From: Xestospongia muta
Taxonomy: Eukaryota; Porifera; Demospongiae; Haplosclerida; Petrosiidae
Reading direction: 5' to 3'
Assembly: GCA_963693285.1 (NCBI GenBank)
Contig: OY848922.1
Span: 8,358,923 to 8,422,922 of the forward strand
Length of the DNA: 64,000 nucleotides
Shown here: positions 1 through 12,608 of the stretch, in pieces
How positions within the stretch are numbered: position 1 is the first letter of the stretch
Layout of the letters: each line of letters opens with the position of its first letter
Made by a program: the position numbers and the translations under genes
Notes under the pieces: generated by a model
Database searches by the model: none
What the model was told of the DNA's origin: nothing
The model's input: the letters and a program-made list of their open reading frames with translations, nothing else

Positions 1-315
1 TACAAGACTTTAAAACATGAACATAAGTACTTATGTACAGTCTTTAATAACTGAATTACACCTAAAAACAAATCAGATATATCAAAAGACTATACTATCA
101 TAAATGTTAACATACTATAGTGTCAGGACTACAGTTATAAAACCAGGTCATAAAACATAATAACTATTATTAATTATAAATTTTCTATAGATGAGGGTTA
201 TTTTCAGAGGTCAAAGTTCAAATAGTCCCACTTTATTATGTCCCCTCATACTGTAGATCATAGACATTAACTCACTTTGTGTTAGAGTTAGGTCACATGA
301 TAACTAGTAACTAAC

Positions 316-2163
316 CTTTGTCCATGTCTTTGTATCAATGTTAAATAACCAGCTGTCAGATCCACCAACTCCACCCACTATCATCATATGAAGGTCTCTG
401 ATAACAGTAGTAGCATGACCCCATCTACTCTGAGGCCAATTCACTGATTTGTGAAGTGGTTCACTTATCTTCTCCCAGTGCTGGGTAGATAATACTCAAG
501 TTAACATATTATACAATTAACATAGCAGTAATTAATACTGTATACTGGGAAATGTTTAAGAATATTGCTCATTTTATACTTTATGTGGATTTTAATTTAG
601 TTACCATATTTCCTTCAATAAGACCTGGGACATCTATTTCAATATTCATTAACAACAGGGAAATTTACTATTTGAGGACATTGTCTAATCAAGGACAGTA
701 TTTAAAATATAATTGTGAATCATTAAAGTTTCTAGAGTTAGAAGTGATTATGAACATTCCTGATAAACAATAGCTTTAAACTTTGTATATCAGTTAGTAA
801 ATGATAGATCAAGCTTTGACAGGAGTTTTAAGTAAATATTACCTCCTTGTCAACTCAACTGTTTAAGGACTTTATCAAACTACAGCTATTTAATGACTGA
901 TAAAATATTTTTAAAAATAAAATTTCTTTTTACGTTGTTCACTTTTAAACAGAACAACTTAGTAATAGACAATTTTGCAGACATTGTGCATTTTATTCAA
1001 GGTCATCATCAATTTCATTGATATACAAAAAAGGAGGCTACTATTCAAGAGTGACATTTACTCAAGGAAATATGGTATCACTATAGTTGACTATAGGAAT
1101 GTTTCAGTTATCACTATAACCTCTAAGTTGACTAAACAAATATTAACAAACAGTGAATCACTTGTTTATTAATAAAACAGTTCCTAATAATAATATAAAG
1201 ACACTATACTCTAAATTTAGTTCATTCAACATTCTCAAACTTTAAACTTGATTACTCCACAATATTATACAGTAACTAAATACTTTAACTTAGTACATAT
1301 TGTACTCACCACTGCAGTCTCTGTACATTGTGCAATATACACAGTGTTATCACGACCATTAGGAGTAGAACCACCAAATAACAGAGCTCTGTTATTTGGT
1401 AGTGATGTAAGAGTGAAGTAATTACAAGGAGGTGGGCATTCTCCATTAATATTTGGTATTATCCACTGACCTGAAATACAAACAGTTATAAAATTGTACT
1501 TGATATATAATGTATTGATAACATGATATATTGATATTCTTACCACTGGATAACTGATAATAATGGTGCTCATTAGTACTAACATTATCAACAAGTGGTT
1601 GCTTATCACTATACTGAGCACCAGGTTGTGGAGAGGTAGGACGTGGACCATATCCACCAACTACCAGTAGATAATCCACTTTATTGAATGTAAGAGATAT
1701 CATCCTACAGCTTGACTTCATCATTGGACTCATACTTGGATTAGTTGGGAACAGTTTATTCCATGTAAGTGAATCTGTTATTAATGAGTTGAGACTGTTG
1801 TGACGACACTGGTCATGATTACAATGTCCTCCAAAGTAGTAGATCCTGTTACTGATAATAGTTGAGGCATAATCATATACACCCAGTGGAGGTTTTCCAT
1901 TAGTAGGTCGTTGTTCCCACTTACCAGTTGGTAAGTGAAATAACTCAATAACAGAGGTCATCCTCCGTTTGACTTCATTATCATGTACACTAGGGAGACC
2001 ATGTATACTACCACCCCACATGTAGAGGTAGTCACCCACTATATGTGTGGAGTGATAGTACCTCTTTGTAGGTACATAATAATCTATAGAACATGATACA
2101 CACACACATAACAATAGATAACTATTATAATAATGTAGTCAAACCTGATCTAGATGTAGTCAT
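316..2163 (-). CDS. Kelch-repeat / TKL kinase gene, left copy, N-terminal exons only
   Basis: Partial gene on the minus strand that runs off the left edge. Visible exons are 2145-2163 (MTTSRS), 1544-2083, 1310-1470 and 316-480, each with GT-AG sites and continuous frame (295 codons). They encode Kelch blades, seen as repeated GG turns after a hydrophobic strand (YMWGG, YYFGG, LVVGG, LLFGG, MIVGG). The paralogue at 3527-7131 shows what should follow: one more Kelch exon, then a long exon with a coiled coil and a kinase domain, both outside the window. Kelch propellers usually bind protein partners. The exons are intact, so the copy need not be dead, but the kinase half cannot be seen. Confidence 0.8.
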
Positions 2164-2364
2164 CTTTTCTACAGACACGCCCTTAATAAGAATCTCAGTT
2201 ATTTTAATTGAGGACAACTCACTACTTACAGGTTCCATCATAAAACAAGTAATCTTAGAATATACAAGTCATTTTATTTATTAGAACTTATTCCATTCAC
2301 ATGTATTAGTGTGTGTTAATACAGTATACAGTTAATGAGACATAAAATAGTACTGTATAACATC

Positions 2365-2640
2365 TTAAGACTGCACTGTATCAGGTAGACCTGACTTGTC
2401 TAAATCACTGAAATAAGGATGTTGTATAGCAGTCTTTGCTGACATTCTCTTCCCAGGATTATAAACCAACATTTGCTGATATTAAATACAACTAGAATTA
2501 CAAGGATCATTGAACAATAACTTACCATTAAAAGAATCATTGAACAATAACTTACCATTAAAAGGATCATTGAACAATAACTTACTATTAATAGGTCACA
2601 TGGAAAGGAATGTTCCTCTCTACAAAAAGAGCTGGTCATA
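2365..2640 (-). pseudogene. Cyclin-dependent kinase C-terminal remnant, left copy
   Basis: Exon 2365-2475 (minus) encodes the last 36 residues of a CDK1/2-like kinase, starting [14 protein letters not shown] and including [10 protein letters not shown], then a stop. An upstream exon piece ending CDLL joins in frame across a short intron, as expected for the DLL-x-ML motif of CDK subdomain XI. Nothing resembling the rest of a CDK (PSTAIRE, HRD, DFG) is found upstream before the EXOSC8 remnant. The intron has been expanded by a short tandem repeat, about 2500-2585. Best read as a gene fragment carried along in the tandem duplication. Confidence 0.65.
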
Positions 2641-2772
2641 CTAGACTATAGTCCACATTATATTTATCATATAGTTATAGTTATAACAAGTACTGATAAT
2701 ATGGTCTGTTATTAGAAACTATTTAAAGTACATGTTATATTGGTCATTACATAATGGTATAATAAATAATAC

Positions 2773-3250
2773 TTAATTTGTTATATTATTAATTGTTGTT
2801 GTAATCAATTTACTGAGAGCTTTGCCTTGTTTCTTTGATATCGTAATACATTTCTCTATCTCTTCATAATTTAATGCTATGCCCCCTAATATAATAGAGA
2901 TAATTAATAATAATAATATTAACCAATGAATGAAATAGTTATTAATACTAGTTATTAAACAAGATTACAATAGACCACACTAGTTTGTTATGATATGATA
3001 TTGTTGTTGTTACATAATATTACATAATCGTGAACTTTTATAAGGACAGTGTCTAATATCAAAAGTTGTAATATGTATTGTATCCTATGAAAGGAAGGTG
3101 TCCCTAGCTAGTCAAACTAGACCAACAGTGGTCAGAGAAGAGATATTCTACAATATATATAACAACTAACCATCTTTTTGAAGCTACTACAACAACAAGT
3201 TCACAGACATCTTTATAAATGTAGTCAATTCATATGAATCTTGACATAGT
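2773..3250 (-). pseudogene. EXOSC8 3' remnant, left copy
   Basis: Bases 2773-2885 (minus) match the last exon of the intact EXOSC8 gene (8047-8159), including GGIALNYEEIEKC and the stop. A second degraded match to EXOSC8 exon 8 lies near 3170-3240. The two exons between them in the intact gene (8372-8478 and 8525-8639) are missing. It is a by-product of the tandem duplication and cannot encode an exosome subunit. The stretch 3251-3526 holds no recognisable gene. Confidence 0.75.
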
Positions 3251-3526
3251 AGGAGGTGAACCATTTTAAAGATCAACTTATTATATTATAAATAATAACT
3301 TGTTAATATAAAATTAATAAATGAAAAAGATCACACTCAAAAGATTATTATAAGCAATACTAATTATATTTATAATGTCCATATAGGGTAATACACTCAA
3401 TACTAATATTAATTCTAGTCACACAGTAATACAACAGTAATATACAAACTACTAAATAATATAATAGTCATAGTACATTATAGGAGGATTATACTAAATA
3501 AACTACTTACATATATAGTGGATGAA

Positions 3527-6500
3527 CTACATATGTTCAAGGTAAGTAAGTACTTGAGAAATAGATGGACGAACTTGACTCTCATGAGAGATACACCTTT
3601 GAACGAGACGTTTCATAGTTGGCCACTGGATAGTCTCTGATTGAGTCATTTTGTCAGCTGTTTTAGAAGCAGGAGGTCGACGTAGGATGATCTCCATTAG
3701 TAGGACACCAAAACTAAAGACATCCATTGCTGGAGAATGTTGATCTGGAAATGGCGCTTCAGGTGCAGAATAAAAAGGATTACCAGGAGCTACGCTACTA
3801 ACTGAGATACTTTGAACAAGATTAGCTGAGCCATAATCAGAGAGTTTAGCCTTCCACATTCCACTACCAGATGGTTCAAGGAGGATATTAGGACTACTAA
3901 CATCACGATGTAGTATAGGGTGTGGTTGCCAGAGATGAAGGTAGTTTAAAGCACGAGATATGTCTTGGACAATCCTGATAATTTGAGGTCGTGTTAGTGG
4001 AGATTTCTCAATTTCTTTTCGAAGACTAGTTGGCATTAATTCAGTGAGGATGATAGGAGTACCCAGTCGAGTGGCTCCTATGAACTGGAGAAGATTGGGA
4101 TGACGAACTCGAGCAGCAATCTCCATTTCTCGTGTAAAAACTGATACGTTATATGGTGACAGGATAACTTCATGAAGACATTTGGCAGCTACTCTAAGAC
4201 CACGAAATTTAGCCACCTTGACTTCTCCCCAACCTCCTTTCCCAAGAACCTCCTCACTCATCTCAATCTCCTCTCTCCTCACTACCCAGTGAGACTGTTC
4301 TTGTAACTGTTGCTGAACATGTTGTTGAAGAGTTGCATTAACTTGGTGTGTTTGTTGTTCCCTCTCTTCTTGATTTTGTAGCTGTTGTTGAAGTAACCTT
4401 TCTCTATCTTCATAATCTCTTAGCTCACGTTGAAGTGTAGCTTGAGTTTGTTGTTTCTCTTGAAGTTCTCGATGTAGTTGATTTAGTTGTCTTTCTTTTG
4501 TTTGAAGGTCCTCTTGAAGAGCTCTTGTCACATCTATCTGCTGTTGTTTGGTATCTTGTAGCTCTTTGTTGGTAACTTCAAGTTGTTGTGTTAATCGTTG
4601 GATTTCTCTATCTTTCTCTTGTGATTCTTGATAGGACAAAGAAGGTTGAAGACGTGGGAGAGATTGGACAGTAAGTTGAGGTTGTCCAAGTCTCACAAAA
4701 GGTTGTACAGATGTTTCTTGTCTCTTCTGTTGTAGCTTAAGTTGATATTCTTCAGTTGACCTCAGGTTAGTTATTACATCTTTTAAAAACCATTGGCCAT
4801 CATTACATACTACAGTGAGAGATATAGTATGTTACAATAGTATTGAGTTATGAAACTAGTTTTTAATACAAACAGTTAGTATGTCAACACTCCTATATGA
4901 TACTGTGATAATACTGATAATGTGTGTCTGTACTATATAACAAATACTATCGTCAATAGACAGTACTTACTAAGTTCAAGTACTGTAGTATCATTGAGTT
5001 TACCAGCAGGACAGATATATCCTCCAAATTGTATTACCCATACAGTGGTAGGTGACACATTCCATACTGAGAGGGAGTGGGTACATCTCTTAGTAACTGA
5101 GTCTGGTATAGTGAGCTATAAGATGGAATATAGTGTACTATATGACATTATAATAATGATGTTATGATATTACTACAAAACTATTCATTATACATGTAAC
5201 ATCAGTGGATACATGTACTCTAGTAACAGACTATAACTTTGTATCAACTGGTAGAGTTGACATGTTACAAGACTTTAAAACATGAACATAAGTACTTATG
5301 TACAGTCTTTAATAACTGAATTACAACTATAAACAAATCAGATATATCAAAAGACTATACTATCATAAATGTTAACATACTATAGTGTCAGGACTACAGT
5401 TATAAAACCAGGTCATAAAAAATAACTATTATTAATTCTAAATTTTCTATAGATGAGGGTTATTTTCAGAGGTCAAAGTTCAAATAGTCACACTTTATTA
5501 TGTCTCCTCGTACTGTAGATCATAGACATTAACTCACTTTGTGTTAGAGTTAGGTCACATAATAACTAGTAACTAACCTTTGTCCATGTCTTTGTATGAA
5601 TGGTAAATAACCAGCTGTCAGCAATAGTATTCCTTGATTTATTAAATCCACCTACCATTATAACATGTAGGTCACTGATAATAGTGGTAGCATGATCACA
5701 TCTACTCTGAGGCCAATTCACTGATTTGAGACGTGGTTCATTTATCTTCTCCCAGTGCTGGGTAGATAATACTCAAGTTAACATATTATACAATTAACAT
5801 AGCAGTAATTAATACTGTATACTGGGAAATGTTTAAGAATATTGCTCATTTTATACTTTATGTGGATTTTAATTTAATTACCATATTTCCTATAATAAGA
5901 CCTGGGACATCTATTTCAATATTTATCAACAACAGGAAAATTTATTATTTGAGGACATTGTCAGCATTTATTCAAGGTCATCATCAATTTCATTGATATA
6001 CAAAAAGGGAGGCTACTATTCAAGAGTGACATTTACTCAAGGAATGTGGTATCACTATAGTTGACTATAGGAATGTTTCAGTTATCACTATAACCTCTAA
6101 GTTGACTAAAGAAATATTAACAAACAGTGAATCACTTGTTCACTAATAAAACAGTTCCTAATAATAATATAAAGACACTATACTCTAAATTTAGTTCATT
6201 CAACATTCTCAAACTTTAAACTTGATTACTCCACAATATTATACAGTAACTAAATACTTTAACTTAGTACATATTGTACTCACCACTGCAGTCTGTGTAC
6301 ATTGTGCAATATACACAGTATTATCATGACCATTACGAATATCACCACCAAATAACAGAGCTCTGTTATTTGGTAGTGATGTAAGAGTGAAGCTACTACA
6401 AGGAGGTGGACATTTTCCACTAATATCTGGTGTTATCCACTGACCTGAAATACAAACAGTTATAAAATTGTACTTGATGTATAATGTATTGATAACATGA

Positions 6501-7131
6501 TATATTGATCTTCTTACCACTGGATAACTGATAGTAGTGGTGCTCATTAGTACGAACAATATCATTATAAGCATTACTATACTGAGCACCAGGTTGTGGA
6601 GAGGTGGGACGTGGGCCAAATCCACCAACTACCAGTAGATAATCCACTTTATTGAATGTAAGAGATATCATCTCACAGTATGACTTCATCATTGGACCCA
6701 TACTTGGATTAGTTGGGAACAGTTTATTCCATGTAAGTGAATCTGTTATTAATGAGTTGAGACTATTGTGATGACAGCCGTCATGATTACAATGTCCTCC
6801 AAAGTAGTAGATCCTGTTACTGATAACAGTTGAGGCATAATTATAGACACCCAGTGGAGGTTTTCCATTGGTAGGTTGTTGTTCCCACTTACCAGTTGGT
6901 AAGTGAAATAACTCAATAACAGAGGTCATCCTCCGTTTGATTTCATTATCATGTACTCTAGGGAGATCATCTGTATCACCACCCCACATGTAGAGGTAGT
7001 CACCCACTATATGTGTGGAGTGACGTGACCTCTTTTTAGGTACATAATAATCTGTAAAACATGACATGCACACACATAACAATAGATAACTATTATAATA
7101 ATGTAGTCAAACCTGATCTAGATGTAGCCAT
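3527..7131 (-). CDS. Kelch propeller - coiled coil - TKL kinase
   Basis: Six exons (minus): 7113-7131, 6518-7051, 6284-6444, 5578-5757, 4971-5115, 3527-4809; total 2322 nt, 773 aa. Start is MATSRSDYYVP. Residues about 8-346 carry six Kelch-type GG turns. About 405-525 is a Q/E/R-rich coiled coil. About 530-770 is a tyrosine-kinase-like (TKL) serine/threonine kinase: glycine loop GKGGWGEV, VAAK lysine, HRDVSSPN catalytic loop, DYG in place of DFG, intact APE. The catalytic loop has S where HRDLKxxN kinases have K. An HWVV motif precedes the kinase, as in the two kinase genes at 34-42 kb. A cytoplasmic signalling kinase with a Kelch sensor or adaptor half is inferred; the substrate is unknown. 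Confidence 0.9.
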
Positions 7132-7142
7132 CTTTTCACAGA

Positions 7143-7640
7143 CACACTGTCATAGTGCATTTGGTCCCCCCCCCCTAAATTTGTCCCCTGGGACTATCAC
7201 ATGTACACTAGTGCAAAATATCCCCAGGGACATTGTGCACTTGTAATATTTCCATGTAGGACTGCTGGCACTAGTGCAGATTGTCCCTCTCAGTACAAAG
7301 TGTCCCCTGGAGGAGGCATCATGTACTAGTATAAAGTGTCTCCCTTAAACTCCTAAATAAGTATTTGCTCAACGACAATGAATTACAAAATTATAATAAT
7401 GAATTGAAAATAATAATACAACATATGAACAACTGTCACAAAACCATTTTGAATTTTTTTTCCATGCTTCTGTCAGACATTCACACAAACATTGTGGTAC
7501 CATTTATTACACAAACTTCATGAAAGTAGATGATTACGAAATACATGTTGTATATATACTATTTGAGATGGATTTTCACCATAACAAAGTGATGTCGCGA
7601 AAGACAATGCAAAGAGACCACAATCATTTCTACTATATAT
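7143..7640. other. Insert unique to the right duplication unit
   Basis: Intergenic DNA upstream of the Kelch kinase that has no counterpart in the left unit, which has different DNA between its shared flanks. It starts with a C-rich stretch and contains imperfect inverted copies of a TCCCCTGGGA-type motif and of AGTGCA/TGCACT between about 7150 and 7330, so it may contain a small foldback element. No gene was recognised. Confidence 0.4.
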
Positions 7641-7698
7641 TAGTGTGTGTTAATACAGTATACAGTTAATGAGACATAAAATAGTACTGTATAACATC

Positions 7699-7905
7699 TT
7701 AAGACTGCACTGTATCAGGTAGACCTGACTTGTCTAAATCACTGAAATAAGGATGTTGTATAGCAGTCTTTGTTGACATTCTCTTCCCAGGATTATAAAC
7801 CAACATTTGCTGATATTAAATATAACTAGAATTAAAAGGATCATTGAACAATAACTCACCATTAATAGGTCACATGGAAAGGAATGTTCCTCTCTATAAA
7901 AAGAG
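7699..7905 (-). pseudogene. Cyclin-dependent kinase C-terminal remnant, right copy
   Basis: Nearly the same as the left copy. Exon 7699-7809 (minus) encodes [14 protein letters not shown], then [14 protein letters not shown] and a stop. An exon end at about 7860-7905 joins in frame through a GT-AG intron. The rest of a CDK is absent between here and EXOSC8. Keeping an open frame and splice sites in both copies is notable for a fragment, but the duplication may simply be recent. Confidence 0.65.
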
Positions 7906-8046
7906 CTGGTCATACCAGGCTATAGTCCACATTATATTCATCATATAGTTATAGTTATAACAAGTACCGATAGTATGGTTTGTTATTAGAAACTATTTAA
8001 AGTACATGTTATATTGGTCATTATATAATGGTATAATAAATAATAC

Positions 8047-10391
8047 TTAATTTGTTATATTATTAATTGTTGTTGTAATCAGTTTACTGAGAGCTTTGCC
8101 TTGTTTCTTTGATATCTTAATACATTTCTCTATCTCTTCATAACTTAATGCTATGCCCCCTAATATAATAGAGATATTTAATAATTAGTAATGATATTAA
8201 CCAATGAATGAAATAGTTATTAATACTAGTTTATTATGATATGATATTGTTGTTACATAATATTACATAATCATGAACTATTGTACTGATAAATTTACAA
8301 GTTAATGAATATAATCTTTGAAAGGTTTAGCTATCACAATATAAAGGGGTGTGATAGTGGGTGTGGTTTACCTAGTTTATACACTCCAGCTAACATATTC
8401 TTGTCAGTGACTACAATACTCACTAAACCAGAACATAGTGACATCTCACCTCCTGTAGGATCAAGGAGACTAGACCATCTAGAGGACAATATTACATCAT
8501 AGTTACTAATGTAACCACACCCACTTATGATGAATGGCAAATGAGACTGATACAGGTAGTGAACCACAATGTAGTGGAGTATGTGTTGCCATGGAAACCA
8601 CTGGACCTTCTGACTCAATAGTAACAGTTGGTAGCTTGACTAACAATGAAACATATCATGTAATAATGTGGAAACGCCCAGTAAGGACACCCTCTATATT
8701 GAGGACACTTGTTCTAGTCCAATACTAATACTTTAGTGTATTATACAGCCACTCCCAAAATGTCAGTTATAAAATGGTTATATTATGTACTGTATCCAAT
8801 GAAAAGAGTAGGCCCCTATTATTAGATCAATCAAATTAGACCAAACAATGTCTAGATAATAAACATATATAATAACTAACCATCTTTTAAACCTGCTACA
8901 ATAGCTAATACACAAACATCTAAAGGAGGTCCATCTATACTTAGCAGAATAATATCAATATACAATGTCCAACATAACTAGAATATAGAGATCTCGTAAT
9001 AATAATAGTATGTATAATGTACCTGTCCTTCTAGTATACAGAGTTGATGTAGATCAATGAATTTAGAACTAAATGAAGTATATAATATAAGTAATGTCAT
9101 TAATATCAACTTATATTGTTATTATATGGTAAAAGATGTGTTATGAGTTAGATATATCAATAAAATAAAATAATATTCTATATATGTGTGTGTAACCTGA
9201 TTTGTGAAAGTGACCACTGCTAAACATCTCAATAAACAGTTTTGTATACATATATAGTTGCTGTATATGTACATCTATTCATAATAACTTTATGTGTGCA
9301 AAACTTTTAAGATGTTTTAACATTGGGCCCTTTTCACAAATCAGGTCACAAATGTACTGTTTACCAAAAGTAGTCCCTTACTGAAAATCAGGTCACACAT
9401 ACCAAATAAACAATTGAGAATAGACATTTAGTAATCAACTACTTTCTTACAATATTTCCCATTAAATTATACAGTTATATTAATGATCAATTCTTTCTAC
9501 CTCAGTATTATATCCTGTATTGTTTGGGACACAAATGTGGAAGACATTTCTTTTATTATTTTACCTCCAGTAGCAACAGGAGAATAATCAACATTTAAAA
9601 CTAGAAAGAAATATATTATATATACTTAATATAGGACTTACCTATATAGCCTTCATTAGGTGACATTTGAGGTGGATTACAGAGCTCCTGTTATTAATTA
9701 TAATTAATTAATCTAATGAGATATTGATTAACTTAACTGCTTGGATACCACATGTAGCACAAGTATTACCTATCTTGACTAAAGATGAACCATTGGCAGT
9801 ACTAATGGAACCTACAATATGAGAGAACATCTTATAAGGACAATGTGAATTAAAAATACCCTCTATATTTAAGATACTTGTTCTAGTTCTATACTAATAC
9901 TTTAGTGTATTATACAACCTCTATATTGAGGACACTTGTTCTAGTCCCATACTAATACTTTAGTGTATTAAACAACCTCTATATTGAGGACACTTGTTCT
10001 AGTCCCATACTAATACTTTAGTATATTATACAACCTCTATATTAAGGACACTTGTTCTAGTCCCATACTAATACTTTAGTATATTATACAACCTCTATAT
10101 TAAGGACACTTGTTCTAGTCCCATACTAATACTTTAGTATATTATACAACTTCTATATGCACTCTTCCTAAGTATAACAATACCTGTATTAATAGTGGCT
10201 GTCCTAGCTTGATCTACTTTTCGGCCATCTTCTCTGAGACCCTCATCCTAAAGGTTATATGTACCAATGTTTATAGACCTAATATACTAACCAGTAATCC
10301 TGTTAGGAAGTCATCAGGAAACAACAACCTTAAAGAAAAAAAGAAGTTATGTCAATAATACATAAACATATTACCTAAAATCTAGCTCCAT
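8047..10391 (-). CDS. EXOSC8: Exosome complex component RRP43 (EXOSC8)
   Basis: Eleven exons (minus): 10375-10391, 10292-10328, 10184-10247, 9738-9811, 9642-9687, 9501-9600, 9023-9068, 8881-8977, 8525-8639, 8372-8478, 8047-8159; 816 nt, 271 aa, close to the usual 276. RNase PH-fold core subunit of the RNA exosome ring; animal ring subunits are catalytically inert and guide RNA to the nucleases. Recognised by LREDGRK near the N-terminus, SISTANGSSLVKIGNT, the LCWTLYIDI strand, LPTVTIE and LDPTGGEMSL. One intron (8479-8524) is only 46 bp. The start lies 53 bp from the divergent gene at 10445. The introns hold a foldback element and a 58-bp minisatellite. Confidence 0.93.
9183..9401. repeat. Foldback / MITE-like element in EXOSC8 intron
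   Basis: The ends read as an imperfect inverted repeat (TATGTGTG...ACCTGATTT at the left, its complement at the right). An inner pair of arms, ACCTGATTTGTGAAA and TTTCACAAATCAGGT, sits near 9194 and 9340. No coding capacity. This pattern fits a short non-autonomous DNA transposon. Confidence 0.6.
9858..10155. repeat. 58-bp minisatellite array, EXOSC8 intron
   Basis: About five tandem copies of a 58-bp unit that begins CTCTATATTGAGGACACTTG and ends near TTAGTGTATTATACAAC. The same unit recurs at about 14620, 17740, 43620, 44575, 47590, 52880 and 54325 in either orientation. Confidence 0.9.
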
Positions 10392-10444
10392 CTAATCACT
10401 CCACGTGGTAGCTGCGAGCCCCACCTACTTACTAACAAGTAAAA
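10392..10444. promoter_or_regulatory. 53-bp bidirectional promoter region, EXOSC8 / DsbA-like gene
   Basis: Only 53 bp separate the two divergent start codons. The gap contains a palindromic E-box-like CCACGTGG at 10401-10408 and a CCCCACCT stretch. The promoter role is inferred from the head-to-head layout. Confidence 0.6.
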
Positions 10445-12463
10445 ATGGCTGTTATCTTTTATTATGATATAGTCTGTCCTTTTGCCTATATGGCTAGTCA
10501 TATAGTTGAGGCTGCTGTATCCAGAGCTGGAGGTAAAGTACATTGGACACCAGTACTGCTGGGTAAGTAAGGGAGGCAACTGTAGTCTGGTAGTTTAGGT
10601 ACTTGATAGGACTTGAAGTTAAGTAATTTCAAGTGTGAGCACTAAAATGATGGGAGACAGAGTTCAACTAGTGTTACTGGTCTATTCCTTATGTAGGTGG
10701 TTTATATAAAGTCGTAGATGCTCCTCAAGGAAAAGATGGCTCTGCTATGGATGTGATGGCTCCAGCAAAAGTTAGAATTGTCAATGAAGGTATATTGACT
10801 AGGAGAGTCTATCTATATTGGACATCCAGATACTTTGGGACACTGTTCTTAGCATAGAGGTGTCCTCAGTAAAATACCAGGACTAGAACAAGTGTTTTAA
10901 ATATAGAGCATGTCCTTTATAGGTTTCTCTTATGCTCATAATAATGAATAATCCTTCCTTCTTAGATTTTGAGAGACAGGCCTATCGTTATGGTGTTCCC
11001 TTTAACACACCACATCACCATCCACAAAAGACACTTCATGCTATGAGAATACTAGCTGGTATTGATGACCAGGAGATAAGAATAACATTATCCAAAGCAT
11101 TCTATAAAGTCAGTAACTTTACTTAACATATAATATATTAAATACTTTGGGACTTTAGGCTTATTGGCAAGAAGGCAGAGATATGGAGGAACATGATGAG
11201 ATACAAACTGTTGTTGATACAGTTATAAAAGGTCTCGATGTTGGTAAAATGGCTACTAACTCAGGTTGTTCACAACTACTTAAGAATAATACTGAAGAAG
11301 CTGGGAATAGAGGAGCATTTGGAGTACCAGGGTAACTTCATTTTGGCCTTTTAAGGTTTTTATTTCTTCCAGTTTTTATGTTAATAATCAGTTATTTTGG
11401 GGAGTGGATCGACTATTCTTAGTAGAGAGAGTGTTAGGTAGAAAAGATGCCTTACCTGAGAGACTAGCTTCACCATCTCCACAAGTAAGTTCACTTGAAG
11501 AGATGATCATATCTCTCCCTCACACATACAGGGTGGTCAAGCAGACCTAACCTTCTACTTTGATTATTCCAGCCCATGGAGTTTCATAGGCAATGAGTTA
11601 CTAGACAACACAATACAAAGTGTGTCTCCAGTATCTGTTCGAGTTCATTATGTACCTATCCTCCTGGGAGCTTTGTTTAGAAATATAGGTGCTCCACAGG
11701 TACATATATTCATCTATAGTACATACTACTTCCTTGTCGTATCATTAGGTACCTGGGATGGCATTTGCTGATGCAAAACGTCAATATATGTCTTGGGAAT
11801 TAAATCATTTTGCTAATGAAGTTGCTAAGAGGCCTATTCAATGGCCAGATAGTTTTCCAATACGAACAGTGCTACCACTACGAGTGACGCTAGCTTCAGG
11901 GTGTGATCCTAAACTGATAAAGACATTATGTAAGTTCCTTTGGTCTTTAAGTATGAGATATAACATAGCTTTTTTAAGTTCGAGCAGCATGGGAAGAAAA
12001 TAGGAATATTGGTGACCCTGAGGTAAAGAAATGTTGATAAAAAATTGAAAGTAGTCATATAAAATTTTAGACTTTACTTACCTCAAATACAATCTTTAGG
12101 TGTTAAGAGATGTTCTGATATCTCATGGATTTCCTAGTACTGAATTAATAGAGAAAGCAAGCACACAGCCTATAAAAGATCAGCTAACAGCTAACACAAA
12201 GAAGTAAGTAACCATGGAAACAGTAACCATAGAAACAGAGGAGATGGATATTGAGAAAGAGAGAGGTACACATACACAAGAACATATAAAAAGAATGTGA
12301 GAGAATTCTCTCTTCTCTTTCAAGAGGTGAGGACGAAGGATTATGTGGTGTCCCAACATTTCAAGTCAATGGTAGTCGTCCAATATGGGGACAAGACAGG
12401 CTACATGTTGTAGCTGATATGTTATGTGGATGGAAAGAAACACCACCAGCAAGTAAACTATGA
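10445..12463 (+). CDS. Two-domain DsbA-family protein (HCCA isomerase / GST kappa-like)
   Basis: Ten exons: 10445-10562, 10697-10789, 10966-11108, 11159-11331, 11373-11484, 11532-11699, 11749-11929, 11979-12022, 12100-12203, 12325-12463; 1275 nt, 424 aa. Each half is a full thioredoxin-fold/alpha-helical-insert domain of the 2-hydroxychromene-2-carboxylate isomerase / GST kappa type: FYYDIVCPFAYM and FYFDYSSPWSF strands, then GVP and FWGVDR (first half) or GVPTFQVNG and IWGQDR (second half). The usual family member is one domain of about 200-220 aa, so this is an internal duplication. Family members use glutathione; the substrate here is unknown. There is no signal peptide. Intron 1 holds a 5S-rRNA-like fragment. 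Confidence 0.85.
10570..10662 (+). repeat. 5S rRNA-like fragment (SINE3-type remnant?)
   Basis: In intron 1 of the gene above, GAAGTTAAG followed about 28 bases later by GATGGGAGAC reproduces the spacing and core of 5S rRNA internal promoter boxes A and C (GAAGCTAAGC ... GATGGGAGACC). The flanks are diverged and it cannot be a functional 5S gene. Confidence 0.5.
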
Positions 12464-12608
12464 ATATTTAGTAACAACAATTTTTACAAAAACTAAACAA
12501 TAATTCTCAATAATGTATACAATATATCAGTATTCCAAGACGTTAGTTTGTTAACCAGTAATACTGATACCATATATTGTTTCTAATTATACAATGTGCA
12601 ATTGATTT

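Larger units (their letters stand above)
1..8900. repeat. Tandem segmental duplication (two units, about 5.27 kb period)
   Basis: Positions 1 to about 3250 are re-encountered from about 5266 to 8900 in the same orientation, with small indels and scattered substitutions. Each unit holds, left to right, the Kelch exons 4-1 of a kinase gene, a CDK C-terminal remnant and the last exon(s) of EXOSC8. The kinase exon at 3527-4809 lies between the units and belongs to the right unit's gene; the matching exon of the left unit is beyond base 1. About 7145-7640 of the right unit does not match the left unit. Confidence 0.9.

Noticed and set aside
2093..2284. Plus-strand 63-codon open frame over the Kelch start
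   Set aside because: Antisense to exon 1 and promoter of the Kelch gene, no family resemblance.
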